A stretch of DNA of 57,759 nucleotides from Clostridia bacterium. Its GTDB lineage: Bacteria; Bacillota; Clostridia; Oscillospirales; Acutalibacteraceae. Shown here in pieces: positions 16,475 through 26,157 of the stretch. The stretch is from NCBI GenBank assembly GCA_017436285.1, contig JAFSDL010000052.1, positions 1-57,759 of the forward strand, given 5' to 3'. The translations under genes were made by a program, and so were the position numbers. Every line of letters begins with the position of its first letter. Position 1 is the stretch's first letter. The notes beneath the pieces were generated by a model. That model saw only the letters and a program-made list of their open reading frames with translations. It ran no database searches and had not been told where the DNA came from.

Positions 16475-19400
16475 TTGAAAAGAGCGTTATCTTTAATATT
16501 GTGCCTGATAATGTGCTTTTCCGTATTTAGCAGTACTGTGCTGCAGGCTGGAGCAGTTGGTATGGCTGACAAGCTTTTTTCAGTTAAAAGCAGTGTTGTT
16601 AAAAACGGAAAAATTACTTACACAGTAAGCCTCAACGGTGGGGTTGAAGGCTTTGGTGGTACAGTTATATTAATTGAATATGACAATACTGTGCTGGCAC
16701 CGGCAGAGGAAGGCTTCAAGCCTGCATATAAAAGCTCAGGAGTTCAGCAGTTCAATGGTGTTTATGTTAACGGAATTACCGCGACAGACCCAAATGTGTA
16801 TTCCGTTGCTTATACAAACACAGTTCCTGAATCAGTGGAGAGTAATACGGAGTTTTTCAGTATAACATTTGATGTTATAAATGAAGAAAGACCCACAACG
16901 AAAGTAACATTTATATGTAAAGAATTTTTCTCAACAACCGATTCCGAGCAATCAATTACTGTTGCAGATGGTTTGAAGACAATTGAAAGAATAGAAAATG
17001 TTGTTACAATTGAATCTCCCGAAAGCATTACTGCCAAGCTTGCCACAGGTAAAATTGTTGTTAAATGGAAGGCATCACAGGGTGCTGTCAGCTACCGTCT
17101 TCAAAGAAAAACTCTTGATGGTGCATGGGGCAGTGAATATACTACTGTTTCTGCAGATAAGCTTTACTATAACGATGTTTTAGAGCTTGAAAGCGGAGAA
17201 ACATACGTGTATCGGATTCAGGCAGTTAATGAAGATGGTGTTACAAGCGTCCATAATTCCACAACAGCATCCTGCAGATATATTGCAAAACCCACAGATG
17301 TTAAGGCAGTTAACGGTGTTGGTGGCATTGATATAACCTGGTCTGAAGTCAAAGGTGCAGATAGCTATAAAATAATGCGACGTGAATCAGGTGAAAAGGA
17401 GTGGACTGTTCTTACAGAACGTTCATCAACTCTGGCAACCTCTTATAAGGATACAACTGTTGAAAGCGGAAAAAACTACGAGTATGATGTTAACTCAACT
17501 CTTGGAGATTTTACAACAGAAACTCTCGAGGAGGGAAAAACAGTTGCTTATCTGGCTTCACCTGAGGAGGTTACAGGCTCTAATATCAGTGGCGGAATTG
17601 AACTGAAATGGAAAGCGGTAGAAAACGCATCCTATTATGTAATTTACAGAAAAGCAATAAGCACTGAAACTAAATTCACAAAATACGCTACCGTGTTTTC
17701 AAACAGTTTTATTGACCCTGATGGTGATGTTGAGGTCAGAAAGGCTTATACATACAGGATTAAAGCGGTTAATGATTATGGCGAAAGCGCTCTTACCAAA
17801 ACAGGCTGTACCATTACACGAGTTCCTGCAACAACTGTAACAAAGGTTGAGCCTTTGGCTGATAAGGTTGTTGTTTATTTTAAAAATATTGCCGATGTTG
17901 ATGGTTACTACATTTACAGAAAAACCAAATCAACCGATTGGAGAAAGGCAGGCATAGCCTCTGCAGATGCCCAATATTTTGAAGATACCAAGGCTACAAG
18001 TGGCATAAGCTACTACTATTGTGCGGTTCCCTTTATAGGCAACTCAGAAAGTGAAAAAATTTCTACAACTACAAGCTGTTATTACCTTAAGGCACCTCAG
18101 AATGTGAAGGCTGTAAACACAAAGGATGCTTTAAAGGTTACCTGGGATGCAGTTGGCGGTGCAGAGGAATATTATGTTTACCGCAAAATTGGTAAAACAG
18201 GCGAATTTGCGCTTGTAAAAACTGTTAAAGCAGAATCAACTCTTAAATATATTGATGAGGATGTTAAGGTTAACAGTATCTGCTACTATAAGGTTATGGC
18301 AGCAAGCTCAAGGGGAAAAAGCCTTGAAAGTGAAATTTCACCCGCAACAATGCGTATTCTCTGCGTAAAGGGTCTGGAATCAAAAATAGTTTCCAAGGGT
18401 GTTTATATTGAATGGAGCAGCCATAAATCTGCCGATACTTATTTTGTTTACAGAAAAGAAAGTGGAGAAGAATGGAAGAAAATCGGTGAAACAGACGAGA
18501 GAAAGTTTACCGATTCCACCGTTAAAAGCGGAAAAACATATTCTTACGGAATTGTTCCCGTTGTTGATTCTTATAAAGGTGATATAGATGAGGATGAAAT
18601 TATTACCATTAAATATATTTCCTCACCTGCCATAACCAAAATAACCAACTATAAGACAACCGTTAAGGTTGAGTGGAAAAAGGTTGAGGGTGCAAAAAAA
18701 TATCGTTTGCAAAGAGTTGCTCTTGATGCCGATTGGGAGCCCAAAGGCTCTTATAAAACAATAGCAACTGTTTCTGCCTCTGAAACAAGCTTTAAGGATA
18801 CCGACCTTGTGGAAGGTCGTAGATACAGATACAGAGTTTATGCAGTTGCAGGCGATACTGTAAGTGTTGCATCAACCTCCGTTAAGAACATTTTCCTTGC
18901 TACACCCAAAATTACTTCTCTTGCTAATTCTTATGGTGGCATAAGAATTTATTGGAGCGATGTTAAAAATGCCCAAGATTATAGCATTATGCGTAAGGAA
19001 AGTGGAGGAGAATGGAAAACAATAAAAACTGTTAAAGCCTCAAGAACTGCATATACAGATAAAACAGCTGAAAATGGTGTTAAATATTATTATGCAGTGA
19101 GAGCTCTTGCAAGTGATTGCAGAAGCTATTATGCATCAAAAAGCTTTACTTACTACGCTTCACCCGAGGTTACATTATCAAATAAAACCTCTGCAATAAC
19201 TGTTACATGGAAGAAAATTTCAGGAACAAAAAGTTATTATGTTTATCGTAAAGCCCCCGGTGAAAACTCGTGGAAGAGAATTGCTATTGTAACAAAGAAT
19301 ATTTATACCGATAAGGATGTTAAAGCCGGTAAAACCTATAAATATACAGTAAAGGCTTACAATGGCAAAATCTTTTCAGGCTATAACACAAGCGGATGGT

Positions 19401-19948
19401 CTATAAAACGTCTTACAGCACCAAAGCTTAAGGCGATATCAAACAAGGCAGCAGGTGTTTATGTTGATTGGAGTAAGGTTACAGGTGCATCCGGTTATAT
19501 TGTTTACCGAAAAACCTCTTCTACAAACTGGACTGCGGTAGGCAAAACCAAAAAGGGAACCTCATTTGTAGATGAAACTGCAGTAGCGGGTAAGGTTTAT
19601 ACTTATACTGTTGTTGCTACATCGGGAAGCTATCGCTCAACTTATATTGCAGACGGGCTTAAAATAAAACGCCTTAAAAGACCTAAGCTCGAAAGTGTTA
19701 AGAGCTACAGAACCGGTATAAAGTTCAAATGGGAAACTGTTACGGGTGCATCAGGCTACTATGTTTATCGTAAAACCGGCTCTGGTGATTGGGAACAGAT
19801 TGCCAAGGTAACAGATGCTTCAACTACCTCTTATTTCGATAAAACTGCTAAAAAAGGCAAAACCTATTACTATTCGGTTCGTGCTTACAGCGGTTCTTAT
19901 AAGAGTGCATATAACACAACAGGACTTAAAATCAAAGATAAATATTAA
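16475..19948 (+). CDS. Secreted cohesin-like/FN3 repeat protein 3 (11 FN3)
   Basis: This is the largest paralog, 1157 residues from the TTG at 16475. That start follows AAGGAGGTGCGC and gives a signal peptide beginning MKRALSLILCLIMCFSVFSS; an upstream GTG at 16457 would put the ribosome binding site inside the gene. The cohesin-like domain (KITYTVSLNGGVEGFGGTVI) covers about residues 30-170. About eleven FN3 modules follow (SYRLQRKTLDG, SYKIMRRESG, EYYVYRKIGK, TYFVYRKESG, GYYVYRKTGSG and others). It ends GLKIKDKY. The C-terminal module is very similar across the three genes, which suggests duplication with repeat expansion. Its terminator appears to be split by the element at 19963-20187. 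Confidence 0.85.
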   Translation: MKRALSLILCLIMCFSVFSSTVLQAGAVGMADKLFSVKSSVVKNGKITYTVSLNGGVEGFGGTVILIEYDNTVLAPAEEGFKPAYKSSGVQQFNGVYVNGITATDPNVYSVAYTNTVPESVESNTEFFSITFDVINEERPTTKVTFICKEFFSTTDSEQSITVADGLKTIERIENVVTIESPESITAKLATGKIVVKWKASQGAVSYRLQRKTLDGAWGSEYTTVSADKLYYNDVLELESGETYVYRIQAVNEDGVTSVHNSTTASCRYIAKPTDVKAVNGVGGIDITWSEVKGADSYKIMRRESGEKEWTVLTERSSTLATSYKDTTVESGKNYEYDVNSTLGDFTTETLEEGKTVAYLASPEEVTGSNISGGIELKWKAVENASYYVIYRKAISTETKFTKYATVFSNSFIDPDGDVEVRKAYTYRIKAVNDYGESALTKTGCTITRVPATTVTKVEPLADKVVVYFKNIADVDGYYIYRKTKSTDWRKAGIASADAQYFEDTKATSGISYYYCAVPFIGNSESEKISTTTSCYYLKAPQNVKAVNTKDALKVTWDAVGGAEEYYVYRKIGKTGEFALVKTVKAESTLKYIDEDVKVNSICYYKVMAASSRGKSLESEISPATMRILCVKGLESKIVSKGVYIEWSSHKSADTYFVYRKESGEEWKKIGETDERKFTDSTVKSGKTYSYGIVPVVDSYKGDIDEDEIITIKYISSPAITKITNYKTTVKVEWKKVEGAKKYRLQRVALDADWEPKGSYKTIATVSASETSFKDTDLVEGRRYRYRVYAVAGDTVSVASTSVKNIFLATPKITSLANSYGGIRIYWSDVKNAQDYSIMRKESGGEWKTIKTVKASRTAYTDKTAENGVKYYYAVRALASDCRSYYASKSFTYYASPEVTLSNKTSAITVTWKKISGTKSYYVYRKAPGENSWKRIAIVTKNIYTDKDVKAGKTYKYTVKAYNGKIFSGYNTSGWSIKRLTAPKLKAISNKAAGVYVDWSKVTGASGYIVYRKTSSTNWTAVGKTKKGTSFVDETAVAGKVYTYTVVATSGSYRSTYIADGLKIKRLKRPKLESVKSYRTGIKFKWETVTGASGYYVYRKTGSGDWEQIAKVTDASTTSYFDKTAKKGKTYYYSVRAYSGSYKSAYNTTGLKIKDKY

Positions 19949-20210
19949 AAATCACCCGAAAAGGGGAGTGTAAATTAGGGATTTAATAGGTTTTAATCTA
20001 ATATTTTCCGTTAATACTTTATGAAAAATCACCATAAGGCGTCAGCCTTATGGTGATTTTGTCATTTCGTCTAAACGAAAACTATTCAGATTTAAACTGC
20101 TTCGCACCTTAAATCTTTTAAATTTGGATGCATAGCTTCGTTAAAGTTAATGATTTAAGGCTAATAAATCCCTATTTTACACTCCCCAACTATGGTTCTC
20201 GGGTATTTTT
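19947..20210 (+). terminator. FN3-cluster terminator apparently split by an insertion
   Basis: The left arm AAAAATCACCCGA lies at 19947-19959 and a complementary right arm TCTCGGGTATTTTT at 20197-20210. Brought together without the 225 bp element between them they make a normal stem with a T-run. The element contains its own 16 bp perfect stem (20025-20060) ending in TTTT, which may now do the job. Confidence 0.5.
19963..20187. mobile_element. 225 bp MITE-like element with 23 bp terminal inverted repeats
   Basis: The ends 19963-19985 and 20165-20187 are inverted copies that differ at one position; they start GGGGAGTGTAAA and finish TTTACACTCCCC. Inside, AAAATCACCATAAGGC and GCCTTATGGTGATTTT (20025-20060) form a perfect hairpin, and AACGAAAACTAT/ATAGCTTCGTT form another. 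The dinucleotide AA flanks both sides and could be a target duplication, though that is weak. There is no ORF. This is the structure of a miniature inverted-repeat element moved by a transposase encoded elsewhere. The GGGGA(G/T)GTAAA-like ends resemble those of element A. Confidence 0.75.
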
Positions 20211-20211
20211 A

Positions 20212-20240
20212 TTGACAACAGAATAATTTTTTTATACAAT
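20212..20240 (+). promoter_or_regulatory. Promoter of the ABC exporter operon
   Basis: TTGACA (20212-20217) and TACAAT (20235-20240) are spaced by 17 bp, starting two bases after the split terminator arm. Confidence 0.7.
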
Positions 20241-20270
20241 TTAAACACTTTAGTTTATTTGGAGAAAAGC

Positions 20271-22091
20271 ATGAGCAGAAAGAATAAAGGTGTTAAACAA
20301 AAAGCGCATATTATTAAAAACACAGCTTTTATGTTAGGCTGTGCGCTTAAGTGCGCCCCATTCTCTCTTTTTATAATTTATTTTTCGTATATAGCTGAGA
20401 ATGTTTACTATGCAGTTGTTATAAATGTTATGTTTCTTGAAACAGCACTGTCTATTATAGAAAACAACGGGAGCTTTCAGGAGTTTGCCATAAGAATGTG
20501 CATTATTGTTATAGGAAAGCTTCTTGTTGATTTAATCGGCTATATTGATGTTTATACCGTAAGAATAAAATTTGAAATCAAATGTGAAAGCTATATAAAC
20601 GCACTTATTTTCAAAAAAGCTCAGGAGGTAGAATTAGGTTGCTATGAAAATCCTGAGTTCTTTGACAAATATAACAGAGCAACCTGGGTTGTAAATCAGG
20701 GTGGCTTTAAAAGGATTATTGAAGGCTCAGCCTGGACATTAGGTTCAGTTGTCAGTATTGTTTTCCTTGTCAGCTATCTTATTTCAATTGACCCTTGGCT
20801 TCTTGTGTTTATTCTTTGTCCTGTTGTTGTTATGTGGTTCAGAGTGCGTAAAAACAATGTGGAGCTTGAAAAAGAAAAGGAAATGACCCCTTTTGAAAGG
20901 GAAAAGGACTATGTCAGAAGAACAATTCTTCTTAAGGATTTTGCAAAGGAAATAAAAACAACAAATATTTTTGTGGTTCTGGAAAAGCGCTTCCGTTCTG
21001 CAATTGAGAAGAATATAAATGTAATAAAAAAATATGGTTGGAAAATAGCTCTTTATGAATGTGTTTCTGATTATTTTGCAGAAATCATTCCTGTTACAGG
21101 GGGCTTTGTTTATGGTTGCTACAGACTTCTTGTGGCGCAAAACATACCTGTTTCACAGTTTTCTGTTCTGGTTTCTGCCATCACAACCTGCAGAAATAAA
21201 ACAAATCAATTGGCAAGATATTTTGCAATGCAGCAAAAGCACTGCTTATGGGTGCAGAATTTAAGAGAATTTCTTGAATATGAAATTAAAATTCAGGGCG
21301 GTGATATAATTCCCGAGGATTTTCAGAGTCTTGAATTCAAAAATGTTTCCTTCAGATATAAGGATGACAGTGATTATATTTTAAAGGATGTTTCCTTCAG
21401 AATTGAAAAAGGGCAGACTATTGCAGTTGTTGGTCACAATGGCGCAGGTAAAACTACTCTTTCAAAGCTTATAATGCGTCTTTATGATGTAACTGACGGT
21501 GAAATTCTTTATAATGGTATCAATATCAAGGAATATGACCTTTTGAAATATCGTGAGAAATTTGCTTGCGTTTTTCAGGATTACAGAATTTTCGCAATGA
21601 CCGTTGCAGAAAATGTTCTGACAGAAGAGGTTAATGAAGAAAACAGAAAAATCGCTGTTGAGGCTCTTAAGAGGGCAGGCGTTTACGAAAAAATAGGTAA
21701 GCTGCCAAATAAAGAGAATTCGATGCTCACAAAGGAGTTTGATAAGGACGGTATTCTTCTTTCGGGAGGGGAAACTCAAAAGGTTACTATTTCCCGTCTT
21801 TTCGCCAGAGAGTTTGATATTGCTGTTCTTGATGAACCCTCATCTGCTCTTGACCCTGTTGCGGAAAGCAAGATGTATGATGCACTTATTGAGGGCACAA
21901 GGGGTAAAACGGTAATTTATATTTCCCATCGTCTTTCAAGTGCAACCCGTTCTGATAATATATTGGTGTTCAACAAAGGTGTTCTTGAAGAGCAGGGTAA
22001 TCACGAAAGGCTTATGAGCAATAATGGTTACTATCAGCAAATGTTCACGCTTCAGGCTTCCGGTTATAAGGAGGTGGGCATAGATGAATAA
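20271..22091 (+). CDS. ABC exporter half-transporter, subunit 1
   Basis: The 606-residue protein joins an N-terminal membrane domain of about six helices (to about residue 330) to an ATPase domain. The ATPase shows Walker A GHNGAGKTT, Q-loop FQDYRIF, signature LLSGGETQK and Walker B IAVLDEPSSALD, with the H-loop in YISHRLSSATRS. All catalytic residues are present. The start is ATG 20271 behind TTTGGAGAAA; the TTG at 20259 overlaps that site. It overlaps the next gene by 8 bases, so the two probably form a heterodimeric exporter. The substrate is unknown. Linkage to the FN3 proteins upstream is weak because those carry Sec signals and this operon has its own promoter. Confidence 0.88.
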   Translation: MSRKNKGVKQKAHIIKNTAFMLGCALKCAPFSLFIIYFSYIAENVYYAVVINVMFLETALSIIENNGSFQEFAIRMCIIVIGKLLVDLIGYIDVYTVRIKFEIKCESYINALIFKKAQEVELGCYENPEFFDKYNRATWVVNQGGFKRIIEGSAWTLGSVVSIVFLVSYLISIDPWLLVFILCPVVVMWFRVRKNNVELEKEKEMTPFEREKDYVRRTILLKDFAKEIKTTNIFVVLEKRFRSAIEKNINVIKKYGWKIALYECVSDYFAEIIPVTGGFVYGCYRLLVAQNIPVSQFSVLVSAITTCRNKTNQLARYFAMQQKHCLWVQNLREFLEYEIKIQGGDIIPEDFQSLEFKNVSFRYKDDSDYILKDVSFRIEKGQTIAVVGHNGAGKTTLSKLIMRLYDVTDGEILYNGINIKEYDLLKYREKFACVFQDYRIFAMTVAENVLTEEVNEENRKIAVEALKRAGVYEKIGKLPNKENSMLTKEFDKDGILLSGGETQKVTISRLFAREFDIAVLDEPSSALDPVAESKMYDALIEGTRGKTVIYISHRLSSATRSDNILVFNKGVLEEQGNHERLMSNNGYYQQMFTLQASGYKEVGIDE

Positions 22092-23871
22092 AAAAACAAA
22101 AGAAAAAACAAATACAATAAAAAACAACATTTATATGTTAAGGTTTATTTTTAAGCACACACCATTTATGGTTTGCGGTTATTTGTTTTTTGATGTTCTT
22201 GCAAATCTTCCGTGGACTCTTTCCAATGTTGTTTTATTGAAATATATAATTGATGTTGCAACAGAGGGCAGGGATTATTACAGGGTGGCGGTTGCCCTGG
22301 CTGTATTTGTTGTGTTTGTTATTGTAACAAATCTGTTTACCACGCTTTTTTATGAAATTTCAATGCCCAAGCAAAAGGAAAAGCTGTATTTTGCGGTGTA
22401 TAAAACCATTTATGAAAAAGCGGCAAAAATGGATTATGAGGCTTATGATAACCCCGAGTATTATAACGACCTTGTTCTTGCAATGAACTCTATGAATGAA
22501 CGGTCGTATACTGTTCTTCAGGATGTTCAGGATGTTCTCACAAATGTTATAAGTGTTTTAACTATTGGTACTGTTATTGTTTCAATTGACCCCATTTGCC
22601 TTCTTTTTGTTATAGTCTGCGTTGCAATTATGACACCTATCGGCAGACTTATCGCAAAGGTCAATGTGGAAAGAACAGAGGCTATGACTCCTCTTGACAG
22701 AAAAAATCTGTATTTCAGTCGTGTTTTCTATTTGCAGGATTATGCAAAGGAATTAAGGCTTTCCCGCGCAGGCGAAATGGTTGAAAGAAGATATAATCAG
22801 AATATTTTTGACAGATTAAAAACAGTTTCACCATACCTTACTAAGCAGTGGAAATTATATTTCTGTCAGGAATCTCTTCCGATGACATTGCTGATTTATC
22901 TTGGCATAACTCTTCTGATGGGTTATAAAGCTATTGTTACAAAAGAAGTTACAATGGGTGATTTTGCCGCAACCTTTAACGGAGCAGCATCAATCAGCAC
23001 AAGTGTTTTTGCATTAACAAGCCATCTGGCAATTAATGTAAGAGAAAACGGTCTTTATGTTGAAAAATTCCGAAGCTTTATGAATGCGAAGGAAAAAATG
23101 ATTTCGGGTACAAAAACAACTGTGTTTGAAAAACCACCCGTTATTAAATTTGAAAATGTTTCATTCAAATATCCGGGTACTGAAAAATATGTTCTCAAAA
23201 ACATTAATCTTGAAATTTCACCCTATAAAAAAATAGCCCTTGTTGGCTATAACGGTGCAGGTAAAACAACTCTTACCAATTTACTTTTAAGGCTTTATGA
23301 TGTTACCGATGGTGCAATAACCATTGACGGTGTTAATATCAAGGAATGGGATATTAAGGAATATCATAAAAACTTTGCGGCAGTTTTTCAGGATTTTTCC
23401 CTTTTTGGTGCAACCTTGGGTGAGAATGTTTCAATGGATGCCAAGCCCCATAAGGAAAGGGTTGAAGAGGCTGTGAAGGCGGCAGATTTCAACCGCACCC
23501 TTCCTGATGGTACGGACAGTATTCTTTTAAGGGAGTTTGATGATGAGGGCGTTTCCTTGTCAGGTGGTGAGGCGCAGAAAATTGCTATTGCCCGAGCCTT
23601 TTATAAGAATTGTGCCTTTGCAATTCTTGATGAGCCAAGTGCAAACCTTGACCCTGTTGCAGAATATGCACTTAATCAGTCAATGACTAAAGCGGCAAAC
23701 GATAAAACAGTTTTATTTATTTCTCATCGCCTTTCAACAACCATTATGGCAGATGAAATTTATATGCTTGAAAAGGGTGAGATTATAGAACACGGTTCCC
23801 ACGAGGAGCTTATGAAGCTTGATGGCAAATATGCCTATATGTTCAAGCTTCAGGCAGAAAAATACAACTAA
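22084..23871 (+). CDS. ABC exporter half-transporter, subunit 2
   Basis: The 595-residue partner has the same plan: membrane helices to about residue 320 and then an ATPase domain with Walker A GYNGAGKTT, Q-loop FQDFSLFG, signature SLSGGEAQK, Walker B FAILDEPSANLD and H-loop FISHRLSTT. Both nucleotide sites of the pair therefore look intact, unlike many heterodimeric exporters in which one is degenerate. Translation starts inside the previous gene (8-base overlap), which points to translational coupling. A bidirectional terminator follows. Peptide or drug export is possible; nothing nearby identifies the cargo. Confidence 0.88.
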   Translation: MNKKTKEKTNTIKNNIYMLRFIFKHTPFMVCGYLFFDVLANLPWTLSNVVLLKYIIDVATEGRDYYRVAVALAVFVVFVIVTNLFTTLFYEISMPKQKEKLYFAVYKTIYEKAAKMDYEAYDNPEYYNDLVLAMNSMNERSYTVLQDVQDVLTNVISVLTIGTVIVSIDPICLLFVIVCVAIMTPIGRLIAKVNVERTEAMTPLDRKNLYFSRVFYLQDYAKELRLSRAGEMVERRYNQNIFDRLKTVSPYLTKQWKLYFCQESLPMTLLIYLGITLLMGYKAIVTKEVTMGDFAATFNGAASISTSVFALTSHLAINVRENGLYVEKFRSFMNAKEKMISGTKTTVFEKPPVIKFENVSFKYPGTEKYVLKNINLEISPYKKIALVGYNGAGKTTLTNLLLRLYDVTDGAITIDGVNIKEWDIKEYHKNFAAVFQDFSLFGATLGENVSMDAKPHKERVEEAVKAADFNRTLPDGTDSILLREFDDEGVSLSGGEAQKIAIARAFYKNCAFAILDEPSANLDPVAEYALNQSMTKAANDKTVLFISHRLSTTIMADEIYMLEKGEIIEHGSHEELMKLDGKYAYMFKLQAEKYN

Positions 23872-23877
23872 AAGCTA

Positions 23878-23917
23878 AAAGAACCAAATGCCTTTTTAAG
23901 ACATTTGGTTCTTTTTG
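23878..23917. terminator. Bidirectional terminator between ABC operon and GPH transporter
   Basis: GAACCAAATG (23881-23890) pairs with CATTTGGTTC (23902-23911), with A-runs before and T-runs after, so it can serve both converging transcripts. Confidence 0.8.
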
Positions 23918-23922
23918 TATAA

Positions 23923-25425
23923 TCAATCAAATTGACCCTGCAATTGCTTTTCTGCCATTGCGTCAATTTCTTCTTTAGTTGCAGTTTTCATAAATTCTGC
24001 CATTGATGCTCTTCTTTCCTGAAGGTCTGCATACATCTTTTCACGGGTTTCTGCAGAAAGGGGGTAGAAGAATTTGGGAATGATACCTAAGCTTGAAGAG
24101 ATAATCGGAATACCTGTGCCAAGTGCGAAAATCCACCATTTTGTTTTGTCGGTCTGAGTGCCGATTTCAAGACCCTGAGTATAACCGATTTTACCCATAA
24201 CAACGTTATTTACGCTACCCATAACCGCACCCTGAAGCTTTGAAATAAGGCTCATTGAAACGCCTATCATAGCTTCTGAACGGTAGCCGTTCTGCCATTC
24301 GCAGTAGTCAAGAGCTTCATTACGGATTTCTGCAGGAATAACCCGGCGAAGACCGTAAACGCACATTTCAAAAATTTCTTCAATAGCCATCATAGGCAGG
24401 ATGATGGGCTTTTTCATAAAGTTTTTATTAATTGAGCCTATACCGAAAACAATCATCCATAGCATATCGGTCCAGAAATCCTCAAGAATCCAGAGGGTTT
24501 TTGTTGCGAATTTTCGTCTTAAGGGCTCAACGAAGCTATAGCTTATAAACTTAATGGGGAATGCAGGGATACCAACAATTGTTTTCCAGGTTACTGAGCC
24601 TAAAACATCTATGTAGAAGTTGGTTCTGCTCTTTGAAATACTGAAGCCCGCAAGGAACTCGGAAAGAAGATATGTTCTCATCGGCTTGTTGCTGATAACC
24701 GCCTTGAGACAGTGCTTGACCGAGGGCTGTTTAATTGACTGAGAAACACGCTCTCTTGATGTTGTAATAAAGAAAAGTGCCATTGCTGCGGAAGCTGCCG
24801 CGCAAGCGATACCAAAGCCCGAGAAGAGTTTTTGCAACGGAAGATTCAGCTTTTTGTTTGCAATAAGGTCATATATAATACCGAATGCCTGCTTGGGTAA
24901 GTCCTCAACCAAATGGGAGGATACGTTTGCCAGAGCAATCAGCCTTGAACGCTCCAGAGGCTCAGGGGTTATTGTGGAAAGGAAGCCTGTTTTTGCAACA
25001 GAGGTGAATGTTCCCGCAGTTTCGGTAATAATGCTCATTGCAAAATAGAAAATCCATTTTGGTAAATAGTTACCGGGAGTGTCGGGGAAAAGGAAGGGTA
25101 TTAACCAATACCACATACCAAGGATTGTCAGGGGAATTTCACCAAAAAGCACATAGGGCTTGAATTTACCCCAACGGGTACGGGTTTTGTCAACCATAAC
25201 ACCGATAAAGGTATCATTGAAGGTGTCCCACACAGTTGCAATAACATTCTGAATGGCAAGATAGTTGAAGTCGATTTTAACAACGTCATAAATATAACGC
25301 TCTTTATAATCGTCAATGTTAAGACTTGCCGCAACGTCGTTGAGAACATAAGCAAGAGTTTCCTTTTTGCCAACATACCGACGGGGCTCAGATGACAGAG
25401 TGGAAACTGTTTCTCTGTTTTCCAT
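23923..25425 (-). CDS. MFS transporter, GPH (glycoside-pentoside-hexuronide)-like
   Basis: The 500-residue protein has about 12 hydrophobic segments. The early VWDTFNDTFIGVMVDKTRTRWGKFKPYVLFG is the hallmark loop of the MFS_2/GPH family (MelB-like), including the conserved D(T/R)TRxRWGKFRP pattern. GPH carriers import sugars with Na+ or H+, although several Clostridia paralogs have unknown cargo. The N-terminal tail of about 30 residues and a charged C-terminal tail are longer than usual. It is the last gene on the minus strand of the hydrogenase-associated set, 21 bp after the PHP gene. Co-transcription is likely, though a metabolic link is not obvious. Confidence 0.8.
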   Translation of the reverse strand: MENRETVSTLSSEPRRYVGKKETLAYVLNDVAASLNIDDYKERYIYDVVKIDFNYLAIQNVIATVWDTFNDTFIGVMVDKTRTRWGKFKPYVLFGEIPLTILGMWYWLIPFLFPDTPGNYLPKWIFYFAMSIITETAGTFTSVAKTGFLSTITPEPLERSRLIALANVSSHLVEDLPKQAFGIIYDLIANKKLNLPLQKLFSGFGIACAAASAAMALFFITTSRERVSQSIKQPSVKHCLKAVISNKPMRTYLLSEFLAGFSISKSRTNFYIDVLGSVTWKTIVGIPAFPIKFISYSFVEPLRRKFATKTLWILEDFWTDMLWMIVFGIGSINKNFMKKPIILPMMAIEEIFEMCVYGLRRVIPAEIRNEALDYCEWQNGYRSEAMIGVSMSLISKLQGAVMGSVNNVVMGKIGYTQGLEIGTQTDKTKWWIFALGTGIPIISSSLGIIPKFFYPLSAETREKMYADLQERRASMAEFMKTATKEEIDAMAEKQLQGQFD

Positions 25426-25446
25426 TCACTTATCTCCTTTTATTTT

Positions 25447-26157
25447 TTAGCAGTTCAGGTAATCTAAAATAGCTTTAACAGTATTTTCAGCTACATCAAC
25501 GGTTTGTTGAGGTAACCGCATATTTTCAAGGTAATGAGCATCCGAATCTGAAAGAATTTTCAACTGATTTAAGTAAGGATGCTTTTGCTTTAACTCATCC
25601 TCTTTTGTTATATCAAATATTTCTGCACATTTAAAGCCGAAGTATTCATCAATCACACCTAAGTTTGAAAGAATGCTGAAGGAGGAACGGTCAATATGAG
25701 CAGGGTAGCAGATACCGTTGTATTCCTGAACCTTTTTCACAACCCTTTCTGTGCTTATACCGCTTGCGGTAACGAGCAAGGTTTCCTCCTGCCCTATAAC
25801 ATTATCGTTTTCATCGCATATTAACTGTTCGCCGAAAACAGAGGGCTTGTTTTTTATAGGTGGCATTGTGGATTTTACATAATCGGAAAAGCTCAATGCA
25901 TCCTCTAAGGTATAAAAAAGGCATACAATGTGTACCTCCTCAGAGGTGCATAATTCCATACCCGGAATGAAGGTTATTCCGTTTTTTTCTGCAATTTTTG
26001 CAACTGCAGGACAATTCAGTGCAGTGTTGTGGTCAGTAAGAGCGATAGCATCATACCCCATAAGCTTAGCAAAATTAACAATGTTATTGGGGGTCATATC
26101 ACTGTCGCCACAAGGGCTTAAGCAGGAATGGATGTGGAAATCGTAATGTAATTTCAT
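25447..26157 (-). CDS. PHP-domain phosphoesterase (hydrogenase-associated)
   Basis: The 236-residue protein has PHP metal-binding blocks: DFHIHSCLSPCGDSDMTP at the N-terminus, ALTDHNTALNCPA, PGMELCT, CYPAHIDRSS and a late SDSDAHYLENM. These fit a trinuclear-metal phosphoesterase of the TrpH/YciV type, for which 5'-3' exonuclease or nucleoside 3',5'-bisphosphate phosphatase activity is known in relatives. Its start overlaps the stop of the DRTGG gene (ATGA), so translation is coupled. A PHP protein in this position is a recurring part of hydrogenase gene neighbourhoods in Clostridia as I recall them; its role there is not established. Confidence 0.82.
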   Translation of the reverse strand: MKLHYDFHIHSCLSPCGDSDMTPNNIVNFAKLMGYDAIALTDHNTALNCPAVAKIAEKNGITFIPGMELCTSEEVHIVCLFYTLEDALSFSDYVKSTMPPIKNKPSVFGEQLICDENDNVIGQEETLLVTASGISTERVVKKVQEYNGICYPAHIDRSSFSILSNLGVIDEYFGFKCAEIFDITKEDELKQKHPYLNQLKILSDSDAHYLENMRLPQQTVDVAENTVKAILDYLNC

